64,000 nucleotides of DNA from Paramecium tetraurelia (Eukaryota > Ciliophora > Oligohymenophorea > Peniculida > Parameciidae): positions 249,206 through 313,205 of the forward strand of contig NW_001799422.1 in NCBI RefSeq assembly GCF_000165425.1, read 5' to 3'. The notes beneath the pieces are model-generated. The model saw nothing but the letters and a program-made list of their open reading frames with translations. It ran no database searches and had not been told where the DNA came from. Position numbers and translations under genes: made by a program. This document shows positions 36,986 through 48,276 of this stretch, in pieces (within the stretch, counting starts at the first letter, position 1; each line of letters begins with the position of its first letter).

Positions 36986-38216
36986 TCAAAAATAGAGGTT
37001 CATCATCTAATAAAACATCTAATCCCTATGCACTTTAGATGCAAGAAGAAGCAAAAAAAATGGTATTGATGAGTCTTATTCTCAGGCAGAAAAGTTAGCA
37101 AAACTAAAATAAAACTTGAATTCATAAAAGATGGAAAGATCACAAATAAGTAAATAATCTGGAGATATGTCTGAAAGCTCAAGGTGGTAAAATAATACAA
37201 CCCCAAATAATCGAAGTAAAATGCATAATTAATAAAGTTCTTAAGGATAGGCCTCCTTCAAATAAGTCAGAACCTATTGAATCTTTTTTGAAATCGATCA
37301 AATTGGATACTTATGTCTAAAAGTTTAAAGAGAATGGATTTGAAGAGTTGGATATTCTTTTTGACATTTAAAAGGAATAGCTACAACAAATGGAAATACC
37401 ATTGGGGCACTAAATTAGATTAATGAAAAAAATCAGAGAACTCAAATAATCAGTAGAAATGAATGAAGTAATTATTCAAAATGAATCTAAATATGATGAG
37501 TTGGAAGGTATACTTTTGAATAAAATAGAACCATTAATCGACTTAAGCTTCACTAACCCTAAAAAAAGATCAAGCCTTCAAAAAGAAAGATAAAAGAGTC
37601 TCAAAAAAGTCACCTTTAAAGAAAATGATGATTAGAAAGGATATTTAGGAGTTGAATAATCATTTCACTAATCCTTCATCTTAAATGAATTAGAAGAAAT
37701 ATCTAATTATATGCAACAAAATCATATCGGAGAAATTTAAAATATTGATATTGATATATAAACTAACAGTGAGTTAGAACAAATTGATAATAATTTTAGC
37801 TCTGTATCAGTTTCTAAATAAAAACCTTACGATGAATAAAATGTTGCAAAACTTAGGATCAAAAAAGCAGCTTGCTGGAATTGCTTTAAATTATTAATTA
37901 AAGACTATATAGTATTAGAAAGCAATGAGTTTTGTAGCTATTAATGTTATTAAAAATATAACCATTTGTATCTTGTAAGTATTTTAATTTATAAAAGGTT
38001 TAATGTGTAAGTTGCAGTAAATAATTTGATATTAGAAATGGAGTGCTACTTAATGGATGCAGCTTTTGCGACGAATAATGCGCTTAAAAATATGATTTCT
38101 AAATTATGAAGGATAATAATGAAGAAATTGAGAAACAGTTCTTAGGTTCCAAATGCATAAATATACATGATTAATCTTAAAGTTAATAAAGTGAGGTTGA
38201 TTTAAATTTTGATTGA
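36982..38216 (+). CDS. SAM domain protein with two TRASH/MYM-type zinc fingers
   Basis: Three introns restore the frame: 23 nt near 37051 (GTATTGATGAG...), 22 nt near 37217 (GTAAAATGC...) and 23 nt near 37977 (GTAAGTATTT...). The start is MIKNRGSSSNKTSNPYALQM. A SAM domain follows (IESFLKSIKLDTYVQKFKEN, then LDILFDIQKEQLQQMEIPLG and RLMKKIREL). A charged linker precedes the Cys-rich end: ACWNCFKLL...NEFCSYQCYQKY and CVSCSKQFDI...GCSFCDEQCAQKY. The C-x2-C ... F-C-S-x2-C spacing is that of TRASH/MYM fingers, which bind metal and usually mediate protein contacts. SAM domains multimerise. A nuclear or scaffold role is inferred; the combination is uncommon. Confidence 0.75.
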
Positions 38217-39265
38217 ATGGTACTAAGTTATTTAAGATATAAATCTCATTATATTCTACCTAATCATCTAATCACAAACTATTGTTTTAACAATAATTAG
38301 TTGTCAGCCGATTTTTCCTAAAATTGCTTATTCTTTATTTAATGATTTGTGTAATAACATTTTTTGTTAAGGTATTTATTTTATTAGAAAATAACGGTAT
38401 GAATAACTTCTGTTTCAGGTATCATATTATTCAGTGAGATTAATCAGACAAAATATAGAATATGTTTATGATGAAACGTTATTAATTGTTTTTCGCAATA
38501 TATAAAATAATTAAAGGAAATAAAAAATGGTTAAATTAAAGAGGATATACTCACTGCAACAACACCCCCATTAATATTTTATAAAGGATTTAAGAATTTT
38601 TTCTTATACTTTTATGTAGATTCATATTAAATTCATTTGATAGTTAAACATAATATAATTTATTGTTCTTTATTTGCTAATAATAAATATTAACTTTAAC
38701 TGTCCCCAAAGCTTTTCTATCTGATTGAACTTACGAGGATTTGGAATCACGATCTAACTATTTATGCTAATCAGATATTTGTCCTTAATGAAATGTTTCG
38801 ATTTAGAGAGAAAATAAAGTAAAATTATGAGTAAACTCTTATAAAATTATATGTTCTAATATGAGCACCAGATAATAAACAAAAAAAATTAATAATATAG
38901 AAGAAAAATATAGAAACATGGATAAAATTTGGAATAAGTATTTAAATGTAGAATTTAAATAAAGTGTAGAAAGGAATTCATTGATAATCAAAAACTGCAT
39001 TAAATTTAAATAATTTAAATATAAGAATTATAGATCTCCTTTCTTAAAAATTAAATTGATACAAAAAAAAATTGTCTAATATAAATTATTTTAATGTACA
39101 AATATTAGAATAATATTAGAATATAATTGACAGAAAAGATTACAATTTTGCTTTAAGATAACAGAAAAATGATAAAAAGGTTAATGAAATCATCATTAAA
39201 CAATAAATGGAAGCGTTAAATTGTTGAAATTGGTTATTCATGTTCAATTATTCTAATAATTAATT
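38217..39265. other. AT-rich spacer with possible gene remnant
   Basis: About 1 kb between the convergent SAM/zinc-finger and UFSP genes. One + strand frame from about 38471 stays open for about 90 codons (it includes NKKWLNQRGYTHCNN and IQEFFLILLCRFIL) before a TGA near 38730. Further coding-like words follow in another frame. No complete gene or RNA could be assembled; a decayed gene is possible. Confidence 0.3.
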
Positions 39266-40135
39266 TCAAATAATCAATTATCTTTCCCTCCAATCTAACC
39301 AAACATCTTAACTTTTAATTATGCAAGCTGCCATCCAATTTTTCTCATTAAAATGAAGAGTTTAATAAGAACTTGCATACATATAAAACTGGGCTTAATC
39401 AGGAGTAATAGAATTAGAAATTTAATCCCCTTTTTCATTTAATGTAACAGTGTATAATCCAATTTTCTAATGATTATTTTAAATGTAGTAAATATGTGGA
39501 TCTCCGATAAAAAGAATTGTATTATCACCATCAGATTTATAATCGTAAATCACCATACTGTACTTTGAATCATCAATTTATATTGGAGACTTTCTTTGAG
39601 TGAAGTGTTCTTATAAAAATAACTTAAATTAAGGGAATGAAAAGGTTTCTGCAAATACTTCTTTTGGAGCATTTGAATGAGGAGGATATCCATTGATTAA
39701 AAATAATTTGGACTAGAATCCCATATAATATAAAATAAGATGGCCTATATATGGTTCTGCCCATCCATTGTCTAAATCATGTGGTGAATATTATGAATTA
39801 GAAAGATACTGAGGAATTTAATCGACTTGATTCATATGCATATAAATTTTTTCTAAAATTGCCTTTGATCCAAAAAAGCTGAATAACCATCGAAATTCAG
39901 GAGTTATGTTATATTATGAAGATAACATCATCTAAATGCTCCTCCAAGCGCAACCCCATCCAGCATCATTTATTTAATCACTAAAATATGGTGTGTATCT
40001 CATATTTATAGTCGGGAGAATTTAATTGATGTTTTCATTTGGATGAGATATAATTCTGGGATGCAATTGAGTTTATCCATAATTGGTTTCCTTCCTTAAT
40101 GATTCCAAATTTAATATAATCATTAAAAATATCAT
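39266..40135 (-). CDS. UFM1-specific protease (UFSP family cysteine peptidase)
   Basis: A 289-residue intronless frame. The catalytic motif INDAGWGCAWRSIQMM carries the nucleophile Cys in the GWGC context of UFSP1/UFSP2. Later, NTILFIGDPHIYYI contains the Asp-Pro-His pair that supplies the catalytic Asp and His in this family. WAEPYIGHLILYYMGF fits the segment between. UFSPs mature the ubiquitin-like modifier UFM1 and remove it from targets, many of them at ER-bound ribosomes. The length suits a short UFSP1-like enzyme without the long N-terminal part of UFSP2. The first ATG overlaps the stop of the upstream coiled-coil gene by two bases. A second Met, four residues on (MIILNLESL), may be the real start. 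Confidence 0.85.
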
Positions 40136-40899
40136 CTATATTACGATAAATATTAAGTGCGAAGTTATTCAATCATTTTTTCTTTTTCTGAGACCAATAT
40201 TCTAAGACTGTCAATTTCTGCATTTTTAAGAACTGTTAAAGCTAATAATTCTTGAATTTTATTATATTAGTTTCCAGACTCAGCATATCGAAAATGAAGA
40301 GTATCAATTTACTATTGCAGGTTTCTATTTAATAATTGCAATTATTCATTTTATCGTTAAAGCTCTGAATTAGAAATAATTAGTTGATTCATTTGTTATG
40401 GTTATCTCTGAGTGTTTTGAGTAGATTATTGTTAGGATTAATATAATTCTTATTGAAGTTTAATAAATTCAGATTTGATTGTCTCTAGTTAATCATTTGC
40501 TTATTAATATTTCATTTTGTAATCCTCATTCATTTACGTATCCACTTTGGCTAAACAGTGTTTAAGCTATCTAATATCATACTAACTCTAAGTAAAGAGC
40601 TCATTAATTTATTTTAATTCACTCTCTCTTACAACTTCGCATCTGCTATGCTTTATTTATAGGTCTTCCAATTTATTACATTTATCCTCCAAGAGCCAAT
40701 ATTGGTGTCTAAGTTCATAGTATTTATCCTTCCAGTTGGTTTGATCATTCTGATAATATACCGGAACTATATGATGATATTTAGTACCTTCTAAAGTTCG
40801 AACAACAACTGGGGATATACTTCTAACAACCGTAACCTAAGGAGGGGGAATATTTATGACAGATTGATTGATTTAATGACGAGGGTAACGCGTTTGCAT
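40132..40899 (-). CDS. Coiled-coil protein, unknown
   Basis: About 250 residues. It starts MQTRYPRHQINQSVINIPPP. A folded-looking stretch (YHHIVPVYYQNDQTNWKDKY then ELRHQYWLLEDKCNKLEDL) leads into a long coiled coil (QLETIKSEFIKLQQEL, NEQLQLLNRNLQQQIDTL) and ends LRTQYLSQYR. Two TGA triplets inside the coil must be removed by short introns not mapped here. It lies 16 bp downstream of NUBP1, and its stop overlaps the UFSP start. No family is recognised. Confidence 0.55.
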
Positions 40900-40915
40900 A
40901 TAATTATAATATTAA

Positions 40916-41945
40916 TCATTATTTGATTTATTCTTTTAATGTTTCTAATAATGCTAAAACTAATAATAAACTATACATTAAACAATGTTTGTATAAACTT
41001 AGGCAGCAACTGAGTCAGGAGCAGTTTCATAAATGCATTTGCCTTTTTCAGCTGATAATAACACTTTTGGCTCGAGTGGTATTTTCCCAAGAGGTTAGAG
41101 AGAATACTATTTGCATAATGAATCCCCTCCTCCAGTGGTTGGGAGAAAGATATCAGTGTGGTGTTAACAATTAGGACAAACAAAGCCACTCATATTCTCA
41201 ATAATTCCAAGTATGTTTGTTTTTGTCTTTTAACAAAAACTGATCTCTTTTCTTACATCAGACAATGAAACTTCTTATGGTGTTGTTACTATTACTGCTC
41301 CATCATCAGGGGTAAGATTAAGGTATTGAACAATAGATATATGTTCATCTGATGTCCCAGGAGGAGCTATATAAGATGAACTTAAAAATTACTATCAATA
41401 ATTAAGAAATCCAATTCTCCCCAAGCCACATCAGTTAAAAATTGTTTAATTAGTCCATTTTTTCTTGGACCTCTCCAAATAATAGCTTCATCTTTATTGT
41501 CAATCAAGAATCCTATCGACATCACTCCCAAATTTTCGTTGATATAGATGGGTTACCAACCGTTATTACTTGAATGAACTTCACTGGTCTCCAAACCCAT
41601 CATTCTTGGAATGCTAGGTCCGCAGATATCAATATCTAATAAACCTACATCAAATCCCTTGGATGCAAGAATATGGGCTAATTATGAGGATACAGTGCTC
41701 TTGCCCACTCCTCCTTTGCCTGATAAGACCAATATCTTATGTTTGACTTATTTTAAATTTGCTATGATTTCAGAATTATCTAAGAATATGCGAGATATAT
41801 AACCTAATAATTATTTGCCTGCCCCTGATTAGCAAAGTTATTAATTAGGACAACCAGCACAAGCTTCACTTTTTCCTGCTTAATCAGAGTTGGCTCCTGG
41901 ACAGTGATCATTCGCATTTTCAGGAATGTTTTAATTACCTTGCAT
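40916..41945 (-). CDS. NUBP1: Cytosolic Fe-S cluster assembly P-loop ATPase NUBP1/Nbp35
   Basis: The N-terminus has the four-cysteine ferredoxin-like motif of Nbp35 ([20 protein letters not shown] then PNQQLC), which separates it from the shorter Cfd1/NUBP2. Then come the deviant Walker [16 protein letters not shown], the switch [17 protein letters not shown], and [11 protein letters not shown], which is formed across a 26-nt intron. The C-terminal bridging motif GFVCPNCQ (C-x2-C) binds the shared 4Fe-4S cluster. A final 23-nt intron (GTATAGTTTATT...) gives the C-terminus SLLETLKEQIKQ and stop 40916-40918; without it the frame would run into the next gene. With NUBP2/Cfd1 it forms the scaffold that builds clusters for cytosolic and nuclear proteins. 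Confidence 0.95.
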
Positions 41946-42001
41946 GTATTATAATTAATTAATGGGATTCAAAAGAATTAAAATAAAATTTATTATAAGA
42001 A

Positions 42002-43243
42002 ATGGCCGAGTATCAACCACAAGGAATTGTTTAATAGCCTGCTCTCTATGGAACACCCCAAACAATTACAGGTTAACCTCAATTTGTGAGACCTATTGTT
42101 CTTGGAAATTCAACCTACTAACAACAACTAGTAACAAATTAGAATTTGGGTCAGAGCGGATTCTATTAAGGTGGTGGAGTGTTGGTTAATCAACCAGTTT
42201 TGGGCGCATCAGCAATTAGTTCAAACATAGTCTCAGTAAATAATATTGTTTGAATGTAGACTGGATAAGCAGTAAAAGGAGAATCAAGAATTGAATACAT
42301 TCCTTATGAAAAGACAATAATGGAATACGAAGAAGTGAGAAGACAGATTTAGGTGCCAATTACAAGATAGATCACAGAATATTAGGCCATTTAATATGAG
42401 ACTGAATATATTCCTTAAGTGATCTAAGAAAAAGTGATTGAATATATGCCAGTTGAAAAGTTTGCTGAAAGAGTAGAATACCAAACAGTCACGAGATAAA
42501 ATGTGCTTTAAGTAACATATTTGTATTAAATATTAGAATACTGTACAATAAGTATAGTAAACATAAATTTAACCAATTGTGACAACCCAAACATACTAAA
42601 CAACCACTCCTATTGTCTAAACAGTCTAATAACCTATTGTCACATAAGTAGCTTAACCAATTGTATAGTAATAAATGATTTAGAATGTTCCACAAACCTA
42701 TTATTCTACATATTAATGACCAATCGCTACATAATATATTTAGCAACCTCTCCCTGTTTAATAGTCAATCCCAGCCCCATTATATCAGACCTCAAGTCCT
42801 AGATTAAGATAGCCTTCACAATTTATCAAAGCATCTGCTCCAGTAACAACAACTTCAGCTCTATGTTCAACCTCCAGTTCTATATCAGGCCTCTCAGACT
42901 AGAGTTGGTGCACCTATTGTCCAAGCCTAACCTGTTGCCTATGACTATTAACCATAAGGATAATAATTACTCACCTATTAAGGACAAGTGGCATAGCCAA
43001 ATTAACCAAATCAAGCTAATAATGTTTCTAATCAACCACCTAAGGTTAGTTAACAACCTAAAGTTAGTTAATCACCTTAATAACCACAAACCAATTAAGT
43101 TCCACCTAATTTGGTATATTATTCATTTAGATTAGCAAAAGTAATAACAACAATAATAGCAAAAGCCTTAGTAACAATAACCAATTACAAACCAACAATA
43201 ACAGAAATAAGATAAAGGATTTTTAGCCAAATTATTCGATTGA
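42002..43243 (+). CDS. Alveolin-type cortical protein (C-terminal region disrupted)
   Basis: The start MAEYQPQGIVQQPALYGTPQ is 56 bp from the divergent NUBP1 start. A 24-nt intron near 42237 precedes the alveolin core: RIEYIPYEKTIMEYEEVRRQ, QITEYQAIQYETEYIPQVIQ and KVIEYMPVEKFAERVEYQTV, the Val/Pro/Tyr/Glu repeat of IMC1/alveolin proteins that line the alveolar sacs under the ciliate cortex. The remainder is Pro/Gln/Val-rich (TTTPIVQTVQQPIVTQVAQP) and ends KGFLAKLFD at 43241-43243, after a 22-nt intron near 43112. A TGA at 42717-42719 interrupts this tail in frame, and the frame also shifts between about 42780 and 42840. No standard intron removes the TGA. Either the protein ends at 42719, or the tail is decayed, or the sequence has errors. 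Confidence 0.75.
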
Positions 43244-43288
43244 AATATATTCATAGTGCAATATAAATTAATATATATTTTTTGATTC

Positions 43289-43875
43289 ATGGCAAAATCA
43301 TAAAGATCTAAGGTTATGCGAAGATGGAGATCCCTAAAGAGAGAACATCTCCAAAATGTGAAAGTCAATTCAGATCTTCATGATTTAAATTAAAAATTAG
43401 AGGCAACCATACAAAATGTAAATTAATTATTTTTACCTACTTTAGAGATTTCAAAGACCTATCCAACCAAAGAATAAGTTTTTACATCCTAGCGATCCAA
43501 CTGCCTAAATTCCTAAATTTAAACCATAACCAATTGTTGATTTTAGAAGTTAATCTTTACCATACACAGCCACTTAATTTGTTGGGGCAAGAAGAAAGCC
43601 GGTTCAAGAAATAGTTTTCAAGCCAGAACCAGATGTAGAGGAAGAAATCGAAATGGATGATTAACAACAAAATGAATAGGTTCAACATGATGAAGCAGAC
43701 GATTTGATTAATGCAATGGAAGGAGTCAGAGTCAAATCTAAAAGAGAAGTCAAAAGAGAAAATAAAGCCAGAGCTATGGAAGAGATCATACCTTTAACAA
43801 AAAATAAATAAATCAAAAAAAATAGAAGAAAGGAATAACCTGCAAGAAAATCAAAAAAATTAATTACCTTTTGAT
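43289..43875 (+). CDS. LLPH-like nucleolar ribosome-biogenesis protein
   Basis: One 28-nt intron (GTAAATTAATT..., near 43418) gives a protein of about 186 residues. The N-terminus MAKSQRSKVMRRWRSLKREH follows the start of LLP homologues (MAKS.RSK..R..R..KR), small basic nucleolar proteins of large-subunit assembly. An acidic patch (EPDVEEEIEMDD) and a basic C-terminus (KNKQIKKNRRKEQPARKSKK) complete the pattern. It is followed by RLP24, another 60S biogenesis gene. The call rests mainly on the N-terminal motif and overall charge layout. Confidence 0.65.
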
Positions 43876-44465
43876 TCATGTTTATATAAATATATACCTA
43901 TATAATTATTGATTTTCTAAAGAATTAATCTGTATTCATATTTCGAATGAGCGAATACAATGCAATCATAAAAAGTTACCTCTAATGAATATTTTGTTTT
44001 ATTATTTCATCTAAGTATATTGTTATGTGGATACTTTAATAAATAAAATGTCCTATTTGTATAATTATATATTATTCGAATGGGAAATCTTCCTAATAGT
44101 TTATTTTATTTTTTATTTCTAATTGACAATTAGTTAATATTGATTAATCTACATTATATATTTTTTATGTTTTTTTATGTAGATAAGGTTTCATTATCAG
44201 TTTGATTTATATCTTTTTTGTTATCAGGATTTTCTAAACGGGTGGGTTCATATTAATTGTAAATGCACCTTCACCTAAATGAGAGTATTGTTTTAAAGCA
44301 TATTAAACCGAATAGGAATTGTTCAAGTGCCTAAAACTGTATTATCAAGTAGAAATTGAAGATTTGTAAGTTTTAGGATAAACAAGTGATAACAGATTGT
44401 AATTGATGTTTGCATTCTTAACTAATAAATTTCAATTTCTCCATAAATTAAAATATAAAATATAT
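43876..44465. other. AT-rich intergenic spacer
   Basis: About 590 bp between the LLPH-like and RLP24 genes. Short hairpin-prone AT runs are present, but no protein frame, tRNA or clear small RNA was recognised. It presumably includes the RLP24 promoter. Confidence 0.4.
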
Positions 44466-45032
44466 ATGAGAATTGAAAAATGTTATTTTTGCTCTGGTCC
44501 CATCTACCCAGGCCATGGAATAGTCTTTGTTAGAAATGATAGCAAAGTATAAGTCAATTGAATAATATATAGATGTTTAGATTTTGCAGATCTAAATGCC
44601 ATAGACACTTTAAAGCTTAACACAACCCTAGAAAAACAAGATGGACTAAAGCATTTAGAAAAGCAGCCGGAAAAGAGATGACTAACGATAGCATCTTTGA
44701 GTTTGAGCAAAAGCGAAATGAACCCTTAAAATATAACAGAGATTTATATATCAACACTGTTTAAGCCATGAAAAAAATAGATAAAATCAGATTAAAAAGA
44801 GAAAACAATTTTTGGAAAAATAGGTATATTTTAATGTAATTCTCGCAGATTAAGAGCATAAAGGAAGTAGAATCTTGATAATGTAGAGACAGAATTGGCA
44901 AAGAATATTAATTTAGTATCAGATAAGTCTGTTAAAGAAGTAATCAAATAAAAAGCCATCTAAAAAGCATAGCTTAAGGCATAAAAGTAAAAGAAACAAT
45001 AAAAGAAAGATATGGTCGAAGAGGAAGCTTGA
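44466..45032 (+). CDS. RLP24: Ribosome biogenesis protein RLP24 (RSL24D1)
   Basis: Two introns: 26 nt (GTATAAGTCAATT..., near 44547) and 25 nt (GTATATTTTAATG..., near 44823). The spliced protein starts [20 protein letters not shown] and continues [20 protein letters not shown], which holds the four zinc-binding cysteines of the L24e fold (C-x2-C ... C-x3-C). [17 protein letters not shown] is the RLP24 signature that replaces the L24e tail. A long basic coiled-coil C-terminus ends [12 protein letters not shown]24 holds the place of eL24 on pre-60S particles and recruits and activates the AAA ATPase Drg1 in the cytoplasm. Confidence 0.95.
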
Positions 45033-45066
45033 AACTTAATTATGTATTTTTAAATAAAATATAATT

Positions 45067-46832
45067 TCACAATTTATTCATAGTTTATGGATTTGCAGTT
45101 TAAGGCTTTTTAGTAATTTTATATTACTTCTGTAATTCAATGAATTCTGACTCTGGCACAAGGTCTTTCAATTATCTACATAATGATAAGAATAAACCAT
45201 ACTCTAATAGTTAAACTGATGACTATTAATGTATCAGTTTTAATTTTGATTGCCTATTACTAATTTCTGAGTCTATCTTTTATTTTGAATTCAATAAATA
45301 AAATAAGACCTTTTCTTACTCATTTTTTTATTATTCCATTTTTTTCTAAGCATTTAAAGATCGTTCCAACAACAAATCTTATTAACTAAACTTATGATAA
45401 TTAATCAATAATACTTGTTTTCTCCTTCTCAACTCTAGTTTCTACAATTATTCTCTTTAGTTTTAAACATTTTATTCTCTTAATTGTTTTATTTCTTCTA
45501 ATTTACTCATTCTCAATTTCTTTGAAATTTCATCTTTGTTTTGCAATTTCTCTTATAACTTCATTTACCATTGCCTATTCTAAATATTTGTTAAAAGTAC
45601 TTTTATTCTTCCTGAACTTATTCTAGATTTTATTAATGTTTTTTCATTTTATCTTTCCTTTCCTTTGACATTTTATTAGCCTCTTTTTTTATAAGATCTT
45701 CATTCTTTTTTTTCTATTCTTCTATAGATATCATTTTTTATCCTAAATTATTACACAATTCAGATTCCCAAATGGCTTTTGATAATGCACTTTTTTCATG
45801 AATCCTCATTAATTAGTATTCATATCTCAATTGTTTATCTTACCTATCTTTCGCTTATCTTTCAACTGATTTTACTCTATTTTCTTCAGTTTGAGTGTCT
45901 TTTCTAATATTTTAAAGTTAAGTTTCTGATTATTCGTGTTTTAACAAAGATTTTCTAAATAATATTTTCTCTTCTAATTTTTTATTTTTCTCAATCTTCT
46001 CCATAATTATAGTAGATTTCTTAGTTGCTATTTCGTTATCTCTAGTATAATTCAATAAGAGTACTTTTGATTTAGTTTCTCTTAAAATTCTTTTGCCTTG
46101 GCTAAATCTTCTTCTATTTACACTTCTTTTATTTTTTTCTATGTTTCACATTTCTGTTTAGCCTTCTTATTTTATTCCTAAGCTTTCATCTTAATTTCCA
46201 TAATTTTAGCTGATCTCATTTATGCATTTTTCTGTCTTCTTTCTAGAGATTCTTATTCCCACTGGCGTCTATCTAATTCAAACAATAAAGCTTCTTTCAC
46301 TTCAGCATTGTTTAAACTTAATTGCCTCTATCTTTCCTAGTTTATTTTGCCAATTTTATCATCGATTGTTATGGTTTAACATGGAAATCTACTTGTCGAA
46401 TGTACACTATTAAATGGTATATGTTCATATCCACGTAATTCATCTTCTTCTTACTATTTTTTTTGAAACCATTCTTTTATTTGTTTCCTTTACTCTTTCA
46501 GTTCCATATAATCATCTAATTGTCAATTATGCAAATTACTTAATAATTACTCTAAATAAGTCTCATATTCAAAATCAAGTGATTACTAATCCAAAGATTT
46601 ATTATTCCTTTTATTTCTATAATCTAACTCATTATGTTTTTCAAACTTATTCCTTAAATGTGAATACTATCATATACTTCCTTCTAAAGTCATATTTAGT
46701 CTTATTCATTTTCAACAACGCTTTCTAAGTTCTTGGAGAATCAAAATTCGTGTTAATTTCGAACTCTTATATCTTAGCTAATAATTCTTTCTAAGAACTA
46801 AGTTTATGAAATTTAGTTTATGTGAAGAACAT
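45067..46832 (-). CDS. Charged coiled-coil protein
   Basis: It starts MFFTQTKFHKLSSQKELL and has several short introns (25 nt near 46665, 24 nt near 46530, more downstream). After ELRGYEHIPFNSVHSTSRF the protein is a long Lys/Glu/Gln helix (LLFELDRRQWEQESLERRQK, IMEIKMKAQEQNKKAKQKC, EEDLAKAKEFQEKLNQK), the style of trichoplein/TPH proteins of the ciliary base. It ends KKPQTANPQTMNKL. The gene converges on RLP24 with 34 bp between stops. About 540 residues. Ciliary localisation is only suggested by style. Confidence 0.6.
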
Positions 46833-46956
46833 AAAATTTAATATTAATTATCACAATACAATATTTACTCTCCTTTAATAACTCAATTTAACTTTCTCTA
46901 AGTACTCCCAAGATTATTATTTCTTCTAAAGTGGCAAATTTGCACTCTATAAAATA

Positions 46957-48252
46957 TCATTTTATTAGAAATCCATTTATGTTAAAGAAGGCAAGTATTT
47001 AATTAAAGTAATTAATGCATCGTAAAGCATGATGATCTAACAGGTTATTACTAAGATCGATCTCCTAAATATTAGTTTAGACCAGCACTTCACAAAGATC
47101 CAAAAAATATTTAGTTGAAATCATCATGTCTGACATTTTCAAGATTTTGAGATTCTACAAATCCAATAATAATATTTTAATAGTTTAATTTCTAGGATAT
47201 GTATTGCTAGAGATATTTAAGTACTCTAATCTTTTGCATTCACTCAGCAAAGTAGTTAACAATTTAAAAGCAGTTTCATTCAATTAGGTTCTTATGAATT
47301 CAACTCTTAAGAGATTTATCAAAGGTGGTTCAACCATAGATAAATAAAGAATATGTTCACTAGTTATCTACTTATTCTTTATTGTAAGTGATGATGAATT
47401 CTTGATATTTACAGAGGTCTCATTATCATTCTTTTAATATTTGACAGATCTCTCCCCACCATAATTAATAGTGACTAAATCTGATGCAAGATGAGGTTTC
47501 TTATGTTATTATTGATATTCTTAAAAGGTTTTAAAATCAGAGCAATTTATGTTGCTCCAATATTCCTTCCATGCCTTCTAAGTGTCTGGATTATGTGAGT
47601 TCAATTTTAATGTTCTATCTAACCTACTTTATAACCAAATATGAGAATCAATTGTATCTACTTCATTACTCGAATTAAAAAATAACTTATTTGAGCTTGA
47701 ATTCTATTTAATCTTTTATGAATTAGGTCGACTGAAAGTATTTTCATCCTTTTAAGAATTATTCCCAGTATTTTTTTATTAAGGCATGCGAATTTCTTGT
47801 ATTTTTAATTTTAAATCAGATTTCACATTTAATAACTCCTACTCGAATTATTCTTATCTTTTGTTGAGAGGTATTTTCATTCTTAAATATTTCCTTTTTT
47901 CAGGGTCAATTTCTTGAAATTTATATTCTTTGTTCAATTTCTCAGGTGAATTCATTTACTCAAACTCATTGATGTCCATCTTAAATACATCTTTAATGAT
48001 ATTTGAGATTATTTCTGATGCTTTAACAGTCTCCTTCTCTTCCTTAGTTTGTTCAAACTTTTTAGGGATTTGATCTTATCTCTTTTATGCTTTACGATCC
48101 AATCTTCTATTTGGTAGATGAGGATTTGGGTCAGTAGATCTCAAATCAAGAAAATCATTCTAGGAACCAACATCCAAATCCAAATTTTTTGCTATTTTCT
48201 CATCCTTCAATGATTCTTAGACTGTAAATATTTCACCTATTTCGAATATCAT
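46957..48252 (-). CDS. Protein with C-terminal leucine-rich repeats
   Basis: The start is MIFEIGEIFTVQESLKDE. The N-terminal half is polar and probably disordered (PNRRLDRKAQKRQDQIPKKF). The middle has IWLQSRLDRTLKLNSHNPDT and WKEYWSNINCSDFKTFQEY. The last 150 residues hold LRR-like units: PPLINLLRVEFIRTQLNE, CKRLEYLNISSNTYPRN, LQNLKILKMSDMMISTKYF and TNIQEIDLSNNLLDHHALR. It ends NGFLIK at TGA 46957-46959. About 420 residues. LRRs mediate protein contacts; no partner is evident. Confidence 0.65.
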
Positions 48253-48276
48253 TATATAAATATTATTTATTATATT

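Noticed and set aside
40899-40980. In-frame fusion of NUBP1 with the coiled-coil protein
   Set aside because: The unspliced frame runs on, but a 23-nt intron gives a normal NUBP1 C-terminus and a TGA at 40916-40918.
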